Assembly: GCA_964558295.1 (NCBI GenBank)
Contig: CAZLDQ010000020.1
Location: 1 to 43,116 of the forward strand
DNA from: JBDKTH01 sp964558295
GTDB lineage: Bacteria > Planctomycetota > Planctomycetia > Pirellulales > Thermoguttaceae
DNA: 43,116 nt
Reading direction: 5' to 3'
Positions 25,984 to 34,328 of this stretch are shown in pieces. The notes under the pieces are model-generated. The model did no database searches. It worked only from the letters and a program-made list of their open reading frames with translations, and was not told the origin of the DNA. Numbering within the stretch: position 1 is the first letter of the stretch; each line of letters starts with the position of its first letter. The translations under genes were made by a program, and so were the position numbers.

Positions 25984-26988
25984 ATGAAAGTCGCCGTCTT
26001 CAGTACAAAAGCCTACGATCGTGAGTCCCTTCTGGCGGCCAACAATGCACGTCACGAACTGGTGTTCTTCGAGTCGCGACTGACACCGCAGACGGCGCGG
26101 CTGGCGGACGGCTACCCGGCCATTTGCGCGTTCGTCAATGATCAGCTCGATGCCCAGGTTCTGCTGATGCTGTCACGGTTACAGGTTCAACTGATTGCCC
26201 TGCGGTCGGCTGGGTTCAATCATGTCGATATGTCGGCTGCGGCTCAATTAGGGTTCACCGTGACCCGTGTGCCCGCTTATTCGCCCGAGGCTGTGGCCGA
26301 GCATACCGTGGCAATGATGCTCGCCTTAGCACGACAACTTCATCGGGCCTATTCTCGCGTTCGCGACGGAAACTTCGCTTTGGACGGCCTGCTCGGCATG
26401 GATATCCACAGTCGTACCGTGGGTATTATTGGCACCGGCAAGATCGGCGCAGTCGTCGCCCGGATTATGAAGGGGTTTGGCTGCGAAATCCTCGCTCATG
26501 ACGTGATTCGTCATCCCGAGGTCGAAACCTTAGGGGCCCGTTACGTCTCACGTAATGAGTTGTTCGAGAACTCCGATATCATCACCCTTCACTGTCCGCT
26601 CATGCCGGATACCTATCACATCATCGACGAAGAAGCCTTGGCCCGAATGAAACGGGGTGTGATGCTGATCAATACCAGCCGTGGAGCCCTGGTCGATACT
26701 CGTGCCGTGATTCGGGCACTCAAGTCTGGTAAGGTTGGTTCGCTGGGGCTTGACGTCTATGAAGAAGAGGCCGACCTGTTCTTCGAAGACCTTTCCAGTC
26801 GCGTAATCCAGGACGACGTGTTTTCGCGAATGTTGACGTTCCCCAATGTGCTCATTACGGGCCATCAAGCCTTCTTCACTCGCCACGCCTTGGAGGCTAT
26901 TGCCCGGGAAACGATCGACAATATCACCGCTTTCGAGCGAGGCGAGCGGCCGCCAGGATTGCTCACCGCCGAAATGGTGCGGGCTTAG
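25984..26988 (+). CDS. ldhA: D-lactate dehydrogenase (2-hydroxyacid dehydrogenase family)
   Basis: This NAD-dependent enzyme interconverts pyruvate and D-lactate, giving a fermentative outlet. It has 334 residues, as expected for LdhA-type enzymes. The NAD motif GTGKIG is at 150-155. The catalytic set is R233 in NTSRGALVDT, E262 in LDVYEEEADLFFED and H294 in ITGHQAFFT, and RSAGFNHVD near 74-82 is typical of fermentative D-LDH. The ATG at 25984 is preferred because the family begins with a short beta strand there (MKVAVFSTKAYD), although the frame is open upstream into the lipoprotein gene. Its end overlaps by 26 bp a probable gene remnant on the other strand. Confidence 0.92.
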   Translation: MKVAVFSTKAYDRESLLAANNARHELVFFESRLTPQTARLADGYPAICAFVNDQLDAQVLLMLSRLQVQLIALRSAGFNHVDMSAAAQLGFTVTRVPAYSPEAVAEHTVAMMLALARQLHRAYSRVRDGNFALDGLLGMDIHSRTVGIIGTGKIGAVVARIMKGFGCEILAHDVIRHPEVETLGARYVSRNELFENSDIITLHCPLMPDTYHIIDEEALARMKRGVMLINTSRGALVDTRAVIRALKSGKVGSLGLDVYEEEADLFFEDLSSRVIQDDVFSRMLTFPNVLITGHQAFFTRHALEAIARETIDNITAFERGERPPGLLTAEMVRA

Positions 26989-27226
26989 CCTGAAGGGGTT
27001 TTGACGAACAGAACCTAAAGGGAATGTCCTCTGGCCCCCCGGCAGTGTATTGGCCGCCCACAACAGGAAACGGCCGCTGGATAACGACCGTAAAACCTTG
27101 GGGTAGCTTGCTTTGAAGCTGGGGTATGTGCCGGGCATCGTCGGGCCATACGACGGAAGCCACTCTCTGGTTTTCCTCGCCACGGGCCCCAAGACTCGCC
27201 AATCCACACATGAGTACCAGAAACAT
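26963..27226 (-). pseudogene. Probable N-terminal remnant of an exported planctomycete protein
   Basis: An 87-residue frame starts with a short signal-like segment (MFLVLMCGLASLGARG). It continues through WPDDARHIPQLQSKLPQ and GFTVVIQRPFPVVGG, which resembles from memory the first domain of exported planctomycete peptidase-like proteins of several hundred residues. The similarity stops abruptly after VVGG and the frame closes inside the end of ldhA. No continuation is seen in any frame. It is either a truncated gene or, less likely, a real short secreted protein. Confidence 0.35.
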
Positions 27227-27405
27227 GGGAAGTGGTGGGCGGCATTGTGACTTGGCGGTAGTCCTAGGATTACTGATCCATGAGGCAAGGATGGCCGACA
27301 GTCACCTCCCCCTGTGTTTTGACGATAATTGGATGCCCAAGAGTCCCCACTGGCCAATGATAAACCAATCCCCCATCTTTCGACGATTGTCTTTGCCGGT
27401 CAGGG
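26989..27405. other. Interval between ldhA and the histidine phosphatase
   Basis: These 417 bp contain the remnant described at 26963-27226 and otherwise no gene. The ldhA and phosphatase genes converge here. No strong terminator hairpin was recognised, which is unusual for this window. Confidence 0.5.
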
Positions 27406-28032
27406 CTACAAATCGCCGTTGCCACTAAGACCAACCTTCCCCAGATGGTCGGTGCTGCCCAAAGCCAACAGTTCCACCTTACTGTCGTACACGGCAAGGC
27501 TCGTGATCGAGCCATTTTGAAGCGAAAAGGGGGGCTCTTGCGTCGGAATGCCTAAGAGGGCCTTAAGCGTCGCAATGAGCAGTCGCCCATGGGAGACAAC
27601 CGCCACATGCTCGTACTTGGTTTGGAAGATCGACCGAAAGGCCGCCAAGCCGCGTTCCGTCAATTGGTTGCGTGACTCGCCGCCGGGAACCACATAGTCT
27701 AGGTCTTCGCTGTCCCAGAGGGCGATTTCCTTCGGGTAGAGTTGGTTGATCTCGCTCCGCAGGCGGCCCTGGAAAATTCCCACATTGATCTCTTTGAGCC
27801 GCGGATCAACACAGACCTCAGCTTCGACCTCACGCGCGATGATCTCGGCTGTCTCCAGGGCCCTCTGTAGAGGGCTTGCATAGACAACTTCCACTGGTCG
27901 CTTGGCCAACACGTGCGCGACGGCTTCGGCTTGACGACGTCCCCGATCCGAAAGACGCACGTCCAACTGCCCTTGGACGCGTCCTTCAGCATTGAAGACG
28001 CTCTCGCCATGTCGGATGCAGTACATGATCAT
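27406..28032 (-). CDS. Histidine phosphatase family protein (phosphoglycerate mutase-like)
   Basis: This 208-residue cytosolic enzyme has the phosphohistidine motif RHG at 7-9, in CIRHGESVFNAEGRVQGQLD. SPLQRALETAEI carries the second phosphate-pocket arginine, LKEINVGIFQG the acid, and VVSHGRLL the second catalytic histidine. Such proteins include broad phosphatases, alpha-ribazole phosphatase and 2-carboxyarabinitol-1-phosphatase-like enzymes, and the substrate cannot be assigned. Starts at 28032 and 28026 are both possible; the ribosome site is weak for each. Confidence 0.88.
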   Translation of the reverse strand: MIMYCIRHGESVFNAEGRVQGQLDVRLSDRGRRQAEAVAHVLAKRPVEVVYASPLQRALETAEIIAREVEAEVCVDPRLKEINVGIFQGRLRSEINQLYPKEIALWDSEDLDYVVPGGESRNQLTERGLAAFRSIFQTKYEHVAVVSHGRLLIATLKALLGIPTQEPPFSLQNGSITSLAVYDSKVELLALGSTDHLGKVGLSGNGDL

Positions 28033-28373
28033 GTCGACACTCAGCTCAATTCCGCAACTAGTCAGTCGATTCTCCTGAGTCGGACGGCAACTGGCAAGGG
28101 CTGATGCCTAGGCATTACGAGGGGTTTGACGGCGTCAGGGTGAAGCGGCCCATCAGGGCCGGCACCGACTGGTACTTGCAGCTTTGCCTATTGTTCCGGA
28201 GATACGGGTTCTTTGGATGATGTCAGGTGCAACACCTCTGACGGATCTCGAAGGCCGTTGGGAGGGGATTTAACGACTGTCTGGGCTCTGTCTTGGACCG
28301 ACTGTGCCGGGATAGTGGTTTCGCTCAGCGCCCTTGGAAATGCCGGCCGATCGGTCAGAAAGAAGGAAGCGGA
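28033..28373. other. Leader region of the TPR/polysaccharide-export pair
   Basis: This 341-bp divergent interval has no gene I can support. It carries two hairpins: CGGCCC at 28146-28151 with GGGCCG at 28156-28161 (ATCA loop), and a bulged 8-bp stem at 28222-28242 (GTCAGGTG, loop CAA, CACC-TC-TGAC). Either could be an mRNA leader element for the plus-strand pair. Confidence 0.5.
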
Positions 28374-29747
28374 ATGGAACCGCAAACCCTTTGCGCAAGA
28401 CACGGGAGAACGATGGATCGCTACTTGCGTCTCTTTTCGCCGCGGTGGTTTCTGCCGTTGGTGGTGATCGGATTGGTCAGCTCAGTGCTCTTGGGCTTGG
28501 TTGCGCGGAGGCCCCCGATTTCGCAGCAGCCTCCGAGAGAAGCTCCTACGTTGAGTATTCCTCTGACGCCTATGACCACCGATCCCCAGGCGTCTCGACC
28601 GATTGGACGCGAGCTGAATTGGCTTCCGTCGCTGGTGGACGACACACGGACGATCCTCACGGGGTTCGCTTTTGAATCGCCCCAGTCAACATCGTTGTCG
28701 CGACCAGACGGTCCTGCATTGATCCCGCCGGGAGCAGCGCCACAGGAACCGCGGGAAGCACCATTTGCCTCCTCGACGCCTCAGCCCCCGACTTCCTCGG
28801 CTGAAGTGCCCCCGCGATTGTTGATTGTTCCGCCGGAAGCCCATGCTCACCGCTCTCAGAACCTGGAACTGATCGCGCGCGAGGCGGACTCACATAGTCG
28901 TCGTGGTTTCGAGTTGGCCAGTCGCGGCGCCTATTTCTCCGCCCGGGCAGAATTCATCGTCGCCCTGCGACTGCTGGCCCAAGCGTTGGACGCCGAGCAC
29001 TGCACCCGGTTGCATTGCATCGCGTTGGGGGCTGGGTTGACTGCCCTCAAAGAAGCCGAGGATTTCCTTCCCAAAGGTTCTGGGATCGAAGCCGACTTGG
29101 ACTTGGCCAGTATCATCGTTGGGCACCGGACTCCGGTGTTACATGGCGCATCAATCGCCGGACTGACGCCAATGGCTGCCCTCCAGTGCTACTTCACTTT
29201 CGCCCAAGAGCAATTGGGAGCAGCCGTCGATCGCGAGGTGGCTGGATCGATTGCCCTCTACGGGTTAGGGAAGCTTCACAAGGCGTTGTCTGAGCAACAA
29301 GCCGTGTTCCTTGTGGGCGCCCGTCCCAAAGCGATGGTCTTCTATCAGGCTGCTCTGTTGGCCCATGCTGAGAACCATCTTGCCTCCAACGACTTGGGGG
29401 TGTTGTTGGCTCAAGCCGGCCGCTATGAGGACGCTCGGATGGCTCTGGAACACAGTCTGGCTCTTCACCAAGGTTCCACCGGTTGGCATAACTTGGCCGT
29501 GGTCTATCAGAACCTGGGCCATAATGAACTATCGCGGCGTGCCGCTTGGTTATCCCAGGTCTTCCGCCAACAGGAAAACGCGCGTCTGGCCCAGGTGGCG
29601 TCAGGCGTCCAACAGCCGGTAGCCTGGGTCGATCCCCCCGCGTTTGCGCAAGCTGCAGGGCAAACACTTCCCGTCACACGGAGTTCGCCGGCCGAACGTT
29701 CGAATGTCGCCCGTTCCTCATTTCCCATGCCGAACAACAAGAAGTAG
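28374..29747 (+). CDS. Membrane-anchored TPR-like protein linked to polysaccharide export
   Basis: The 457-residue product has a short cytosolic start, one hydrophobic span (about 27-46, in PRWFLPLVVIGLVSSVLLGL), a Pro-rich linker to about 155 and then helical pairs typical of TPR units. Examples are the segment around AENHLASNDLGVLLAQAGRY and the one around STGWHNLAVVYQNLGHNEL. AAGGAAG just before the ATG at 28374 supports this start; an ATG at 28413 also has a fair ribosome site. The next gene, 13 bp on, is a Wza-like export protein, so this is likely a scaffold or length-control partner in exopolysaccharide export, exposed in the periplasm. Confidence 0.78.
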   Translation: MEPQTLCARHGRTMDRYLRLFSPRWFLPLVVIGLVSSVLLGLVARRPPISQQPPREAPTLSIPLTPMTTDPQASRPIGRELNWLPSLVDDTRTILTGFAFESPQSTSLSRPDGPALIPPGAAPQEPREAPFASSTPQPPTSSAEVPPRLLIVPPEAHAHRSQNLELIAREADSHSRRGFELASRGAYFSARAEFIVALRLLAQALDAEHCTRLHCIALGAGLTALKEAEDFLPKGSGIEADLDLASIIVGHRTPVLHGASIAGLTPMAALQCYFTFAQEQLGAAVDREVAGSIALYGLGKLHKALSEQQAVFLVGARPKAMVFYQAALLAHAENHLASNDLGVLLAQAGRYEDARMALEHSLALHQGSTGWHNLAVVYQNLGHNELSRRAAWLSQVFRQQENARLAQVASGVQQPVAWVDPPAFAQAAGQTLPVTRSSPAERSNVARSSFPMPNNKK

Positions 29748-29760
29748 CTGAGGTCGTCAG

Positions 29761-31038
29761 GTGTTGCTGAATCGTTGGACAACGCGGCTGATTCCGGGAG
29801 CGATCCTGGTTGCCACGACCGGTTTGCTCGGGGGGCGGATGCTCGAACGTGCGCCGATACCGATGCATGTACTTGTCCATTCCGGCGGGCACGACCGCGT
29901 AAATGCGGACAGGACGTGCATTGAAACGTCGGAGCACGATAACAAAGATAGTGTCGTAACGGATTCGCAGGCTCAGTCCCTTGCCGTCAAACTGTGTCAA
30001 GCCCTCCGGCCAGTGACACGAGGCTGTGGCGTAGCCGGACACAATGGTGCATGCGGTTGCCAGGGTTGGGAGGCTGCACGGTCGGCTGCTTGGCAGATGT
30101 ACGCCCAGGGGGAATACGTGGCACATCCCCGAATGTCGCATGTGGCCGAATACCGGCTGCGCGTCGACGATCAGCTAGATATGGTCTACCGCGTGACCCG
30201 CGAAGAACAGACGACGCCCTATCGATTGAACGTCGGAGATGAAATCCGCGTCGAGTCGTTCACCGATGAAGCCTTAAATCGTGATCTGATGCTTCAGCCC
30301 GATGGGACAATTACCTTGCGGCTCTTGGGCCAAGTCCGAGCCACAGGCCGAACAGTTGCCCAGCTTCGCGACGAACTCGAAAAACTCTATCGCCAGTATT
30401 ACAAGGTTCCGGCTATCACGGTCACACCGCTGAAGGTCAACAGCAAGTTGGAGGATTTGCGGGCTACGGTCGACCGCCGCGCGGGTGTCGGCGGCCAAAG
30501 CCAACTGGTTCGGGTGACCCCGGAGGGAACGATCTCGCTGCCGGCGCTGGGAGCGGTGCCTGCCCAAGGACTGACACTCAGCGAACTGCAGGTGGAACTG
30601 AATGAACGCTATCGACAGGAGGTCGTAGGGATCGAAGTGATTCCCGTGTTGGCCCAGCGGGCGCCGCGATATGTCTACGTCTTGGGCGAGGTGCAACTGC
30701 CAGGCCGCTTCGAATTGACCAGTCCGACCAGCGTGCTTCAAGCCCTGGCCATGGCAGGAAGCTGGAAAGTGGGCGCCAACCTCCGGCAAGTCGTCATCTT
30801 CCGCCGGGGAGACGACTGGCGTCTGATGGCCACCGTAGTCAACCTCCAAGGCGCCCTGCGTGGCAAGGAGCCGTGTCCTGATGGAGAGATTTGGCTTAAC
30901 GATTCCGACGTTGTGATTGTCCCGAAGGGGATGTTGTTAGAAGCCAACGACTTCATCGAGCAGGTCTTCACACGGGGCATTTACGGTGTCTTCCCCTTAA
31001 ACGCTTCGATCAACTTCGCCAAGGCAAGCACGCTCTGA
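29761..31038 (+). CDS. Polysaccharide export protein (Wza/Poly_export, SLBB)
   Basis: This 425-residue protein has an N-terminal hydrophobic segment and then the Poly_export domain at about 150-225. That domain has YRLNVGDEIRVESF, LMLQPDGTITLRLLGQVRATGRT and a TPLKV end. SLBB-type repeats follow, for example TPEGTISLPALGAVPAQGLT and VYVLGEVQLPGRF. The family forms the outer-membrane or periplasmic channel for exopolysaccharide. The start is GTG at 29761 with GAGG 7 nt upstream. Between the anchor and the export domain lies an unusual cysteine-rich patch, CGVAGHNGACGCQG, near 89-102. No polymerase or Wzc kinase gene is in the window. Confidence 0.87.
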   Translation: MLLNRWTTRLIPGAILVATTGLLGGRMLERAPIPMHVLVHSGGHDRVNADRTCIETSEHDNKDSVVTDSQAQSLAVKLCQALRPVTRGCGVAGHNGACGCQGWEAARSAAWQMYAQGEYVAHPRMSHVAEYRLRVDDQLDMVYRVTREEQTTPYRLNVGDEIRVESFTDEALNRDLMLQPDGTITLRLLGQVRATGRTVAQLRDELEKLYRQYYKVPAITVTPLKVNSKLEDLRATVDRRAGVGGQSQLVRVTPEGTISLPALGAVPAQGLTLSELQVELNERYRQEVVGIEVIPVLAQRAPRYVYVLGEVQLPGRFELTSPTSVLQALAMAGSWKVGANLRQVVIFRRGDDWRLMATVVNLQGALRGKEPCPDGEIWLNDSDVVIVPKGMLLEANDFIEQVFTRGIYGVFPLNASINFAKASTL

Positions 31039-31134
31039 GCCGAAACAACATCTCAGCGAATAGGGAAGGCATTGCCCCCTGTTCTTCGTTCGACAGCTCC
31101 TCAAGCTCTCCGCCACCTCCCTCTTGATCGAGCA

Positions 31135-32640
31135 TCATCCGTTGCTCGTACAATCAATGGCAGCCAGATCCGTGATGATCATTGGATAGTCGGTCAGCGG
31201 CACGGAGGGAAATGCCCAGACTCCGGCAGTCTGACTTCCCGCAAGCCGGAAAACCTCGTTACGCAATGGATCGATCAACACGGGACGCGATAGTGGAGCA
31301 TCCTTTCCTGGGAGCACGAGTCCGATCGACTGGGCGGCAAAGTCTTCCTGCACATCCGAGGGCCACCAGTAGGCCTGGAGCGGATACCCTCGACGCACGA
31401 AGCAGCCCGAACAAATCTTCTCGGCCTCGACTGGCTTGTTTCCCGACGGTTCCACATTGAACTGCATCGTAAGGTCGGCCCGCAAAGTGTCGGCGTCGAA
31501 CAGGTTACACAACACCTGATAGGCATAGTACGAAGGTTTCGGTGTGTAGTCTTCTCCGCGCAAGAGGCCGAACGAGGCTTTGAGGTTCTTCTGCTCCTTC
31601 GCCGCCAGATCCTTCTCCGGCCCAGACGCCCAACTATATTTGAGTTGATCGACGAGATGGAAGTAAGAGATTTGCTCCAGCCCCAAACGTAGATCATTGA
31701 GCGTTCGACGCAGCAGCCAGCGGGCTTGTCGCATTTCATTCCACCGATGCTTCGATAACGCACCAACACCGCCCTCCTCCGACGGACAGCCGCATTCCCC
31801 TTGCCAAAGCGCCAGCGACGGATTGTACCGGGCGATCATCTCCCGCCAGGCGGAAACCCGCTTCTGGTAATCCTTCTCCGGAATCAACTGATAGGGATGA
31901 TAGGAAATCTTGTCGACGTGCGTGGCGATTCCTGCCTCCAGACAGCCACGAAGATACTCGGTCGGCATTCCCGACAGCGCCCCGCCGATGAGCACCGAAT
32001 CGGGAATCGCCGCCCGGATTTCCGGGGCGGTCAGCTTGACGAGATCCACATAGCCCGCGGGCGAGGGTTTGCCCGGTTTCCAGAACCAGCCTTCGGTCGG
32101 CTCGTTCCAAATTTCCCAGTGACGCACCCGGCCGCGAAAATGCTCAGCCAGGGCGCGAACAAATCGTCGCCAGCCTTCCCGAGCTTCGTCGCGATGAATC
32201 GGCGCCCAGCCAACCGCCGACTCGTCGGCCGCGTCCGGCGTGTAGAGACGGTTGCCGTAGGTCACGTTGAACCAGGGTTCAACGCCAGTCTTTCGCAAGT
32301 CGTCGATAATCGCGTCCAACCAGGCAAAGTCGTACTTCCCGCGTACGGTCTCGGTCCGCGCCCAGCCGGTCTGCACCCGAGCCCATTTGACCCCCAATCG
32401 GACCAGATGCTCATAGGTCCGATCCGGATCGAACATCCGCCGGTCGAGCGTCTCAAAGCCAACGCCAAGCGGCGAAGCGGCGATGGCTGTCGCCGGACGC
32501 GTCACCAGTTTCCCCAGCAGTTGGCGTTGGGGCTCGTTCCCCAAGATGCATCTGGATTGGCCGAGCAGTGCTGCGGTCGAAAGGCCGCCGATCGCTGCGA
32601 AACACTGCCGGGTGAAGTTGCGACGCGTCAAATACCGCAT
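31135..32640 (-). CDS. Tat-exported clan GH-A glycoside hydrolase (GH39-like)
   Basis: The 501-residue product begins with a twin-arginine signal (TRRNFTRQ followed by a hydrophobic stretch). The catalytic barrel has WARVQTGW, then WEIWNEP with acid/base E180, SYHPY, and LWQGECGCPS with nucleophile E282. This is the pattern of GH39 beta-xylosidases and related clan A families. A C-terminal beta domain follows from about 390. GAGGAG lies 6 nt before the ATG at 32640. It is divergent from a XylR-like regulator, which fits a xylose- or similar sugar-induced enzyme, but the true substrate is not known. Confidence 0.85.
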   Translation of the reverse strand: MRYLTRRNFTRQCFAAIGGLSTAALLGQSRCILGNEPQRQLLGKLVTRPATAIAASPLGVGFETLDRRMFDPDRTYEHLVRLGVKWARVQTGWARTETVRGKYDFAWLDAIIDDLRKTGVEPWFNVTYGNRLYTPDAADESAVGWAPIHRDEAREGWRRFVRALAEHFRGRVRHWEIWNEPTEGWFWKPGKPSPAGYVDLVKLTAPEIRAAIPDSVLIGGALSGMPTEYLRGCLEAGIATHVDKISYHPYQLIPEKDYQKRVSAWREMIARYNPSLALWQGECGCPSEEGGVGALSKHRWNEMRQARWLLRRTLNDLRLGLEQISYFHLVDQLKYSWASGPEKDLAAKEQKNLKASFGLLRGEDYTPKPSYYAYQVLCNLFDADTLRADLTMQFNVEPSGNKPVEAEKICSGCFVRRGYPLQAYWWPSDVQEDFAAQSIGLVLPGKDAPLSRPVLIDPLRNEVFRLAGSQTAGVWAFPSVPLTDYPMIITDLAAIDCTSNG

Positions 32641-32697
32641 GGGACGCTCCTCTTGTAGTTGTTGACCACTCTTCTGTCGGCCACGCCATCCATCATC

Positions 32698-32750
32698 GCG
32701 GAGCGGCCGGTTTCAATGTACGAGGGGAGTATTCCGAAGTCTCGCTCCGC
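32698..32750. promoter_or_regulatory. Inverted repeat in the GH39/XylR divergent region
   Basis: GCGGAGCG at 32698-32705 and CGCTCCGC at 32743-32750 are perfect 8-bp arms 45 bp apart start to start. They lie upstream of the glycosidase start and could be paired operator half-sites for the regulator or a leader hairpin. A TTCCGAA element at 32732-32738 lies between them and recurs ahead of the sialidase. Confidence 0.35.
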
Positions 32751-32810
32751 CCGGCCCTTCGCGTCAAGGAAGATTTTGTGCTTTGCTTGTAGGTTTTCAA
32801 CCACACCGGC

Positions 32811-32839
32811 TTGACGTCCGATCCTTCGGCAACCACAAT
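32811..32839 (+). promoter_or_regulatory. Candidate promoter of the XylR-like gene
   Basis: TTGACG at 32811-32816 and CACAAT at 32834-32839 are separated by 17 nt, matching the sigma-70 consensus at five and four of six bases. It lies 48 bp before the start codon at 32887. Confidence 0.4.
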
Positions 32840-32886
32840 CCGAGTATGGAGTCGTTCCGCTTCCAACGCCCTCACGAGGCCCCTTG

Positions 32887-34092
32887 ATGGCTCGCCGACA
32901 GCGTTCCTGCCTCCGTTCCCGGCCGCGCGTGGCGATCATCGTGGAGACCTCCATGGCCAGTGGCCGCGAGATCGTGAAGGGAATCGCCCGCTACGCCCGG
33001 GAGAATGGTCCCTGGTCGGTCTACTATGAGCCGGGACACTTTCAGGAATCGGTTCCCAATTGGCTGCGGCGTTGGCACGGTGAAGGGATTATCGCCCGGA
33101 TAAGAAACCGTCAGATCGCCGAAGCGATGATGGCCACCGGCCTGCCGGTCGTCGATGTACTGGGCAACATTTCCGACACGAAGATTCCCGTGGTACAGGT
33201 GGACGATCAGGCCGTGGCCGAGTTGGCGGCCACGCATTTGGTGGAACGCGGTTTCCGGCATTTCGGCCACTGTTCGGTTCGAGGTCCGGTTTGGGCCCAA
33301 CGGCGTCGCGATGCGTTTGTGGCACGTATCACAGCCTTCGGGCGCACGTGTGCCATCTACCAGCAACCCGCCCTGCAGACCAAGGCATGGTTCTCGGAAA
33401 GAGAACGCCAGCGGCTGGCCGATTGGATCCGGCAGCTTCCCAAGCCCGTCGGCATCATGGCCTGCAACGACACGGCCGGCCAGAAGGTGCTGGAAGCCTG
33501 TCGCCAAGCTGGCGTTATGGTGCCCGAAGAGGTTGCGGTCCTCGGCGTGGACAACGATGAGGCCCTCTGCGAGATTGCCGATCCGATGCTGTCAAGCATC
33601 ATCCCGGTTCATGATCGGGTCGGGTACCATGCGGCAGAACTGCTCGACCGCATGATGCAGGGGGCTCGTGTGCCCACGGAGCCGCTATTCCTCAAACCGT
33701 CGAAGATCGTCGTGCGACGTTCGACCGACGTTCTGGCGATGGACGACCGTGACGTGGCCGCCGCCGTGCGATTCATCCGTGAACACGCCTGTAGCGGCAT
33801 CGGTGTGGAGCAGGTCGTGCGCCACGTATCGATCTCCTATAGCACGCTCCGGCGGCGGTTCTTGCAGCTCCTCTCCCGGTCGATCCACGACGAAATCGTC
33901 CGAGTCAGGCTGGAACGTGCCCAGGAGCTGTTGGCCGAAACCGGCCTTTCTCTCGCCCGAATCGCTGTGCTCACCGGCTTTGAGCACCAGGAGTATTTTG
34001 GCGCCGTTTTTCGGGCAAGACTTGGTCTGACCCCCAAGCAATTCCGCGACGAAGCCCGCCGCACCGGTTCCTCGGGCCGGTTCTCGGGATGA
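32887..34092 (+). CDS. XylR-like sugar-sensing AraC-type transcription regulator
   Basis: This 401-residue protein joins an N-terminal LacI-type periplasmic-binding-like sensor (about 15-280) to a C-terminal AraC helix-turn-helix domain (about 290-395). The sensor shows PRVAIIVETS, the ACNDTAGQKVLEACRQAG segment and VAVLGVDND. The AraC part shows ERAQELLAETGLSLARIAVLTGF and GLTPKQFRDE. This architecture is that of XylR, an activator that binds D-xylose. The start is the ATG at 32887 with GAGG 7 nt upstream. Divergence from the GH39-like gene suggests it controls that enzyme and perhaps genes downstream. Confidence 0.92.
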   Translation: MARRQRSCLRSRPRVAIIVETSMASGREIVKGIARYARENGPWSVYYEPGHFQESVPNWLRRWHGEGIIARIRNRQIAEAMMATGLPVVDVLGNISDTKIPVVQVDDQAVAELAATHLVERGFRHFGHCSVRGPVWAQRRRDAFVARITAFGRTCAIYQQPALQTKAWFSERERQRLADWIRQLPKPVGIMACNDTAGQKVLEACRQAGVMVPEEVAVLGVDNDEALCEIADPMLSSIIPVHDRVGYHAAELLDRMMQGARVPTEPLFLKPSKIVVRRSTDVLAMDDRDVAAAVRFIREHACSGIGVEQVVRHVSISYSTLRRRFLQLLSRSIHDEIVRVRLERAQELLAETGLSLARIAVLTGFEHQEYFGAVFRARLGLTPKQFRDEARRTGSSGRFSG

Positions 34093-34242
34093 CCATTTTG
34101 CTACAAACATTGGTTATTTCTTTCCTTGCCGGGCAGCCCGTTTCCGGCGAGGATGGAAGAACGATCCGGTTCATCGATTCAGCCGACAGTCTTGCCCGCC
34201 GCGTTTCTCTCTTTTGGTTGACAAAGTGAATCACAAAAGCTG

Positions 34243-34266
34243 GGTGAGCAAGCCCACCGGCTAAAT
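34243..34266 (+). repeat. Dispersed hairpin repeat, copy 2
   Basis: These 24 nt match 5122-5145 at 23 positions. The single change, a G to A in the left arm, weakens the hairpin. It lies 63 bp before the start of the DUF5107-TPR gene, in the same orientation relative to the gene as copy 1. Confidence 0.75.
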
Positions 34267-34328
34267 CGGTCGGACCAGACATACGAACAACCAACACCGC
34301 GTCTATTACCAACAGAGAGATCTGGACA

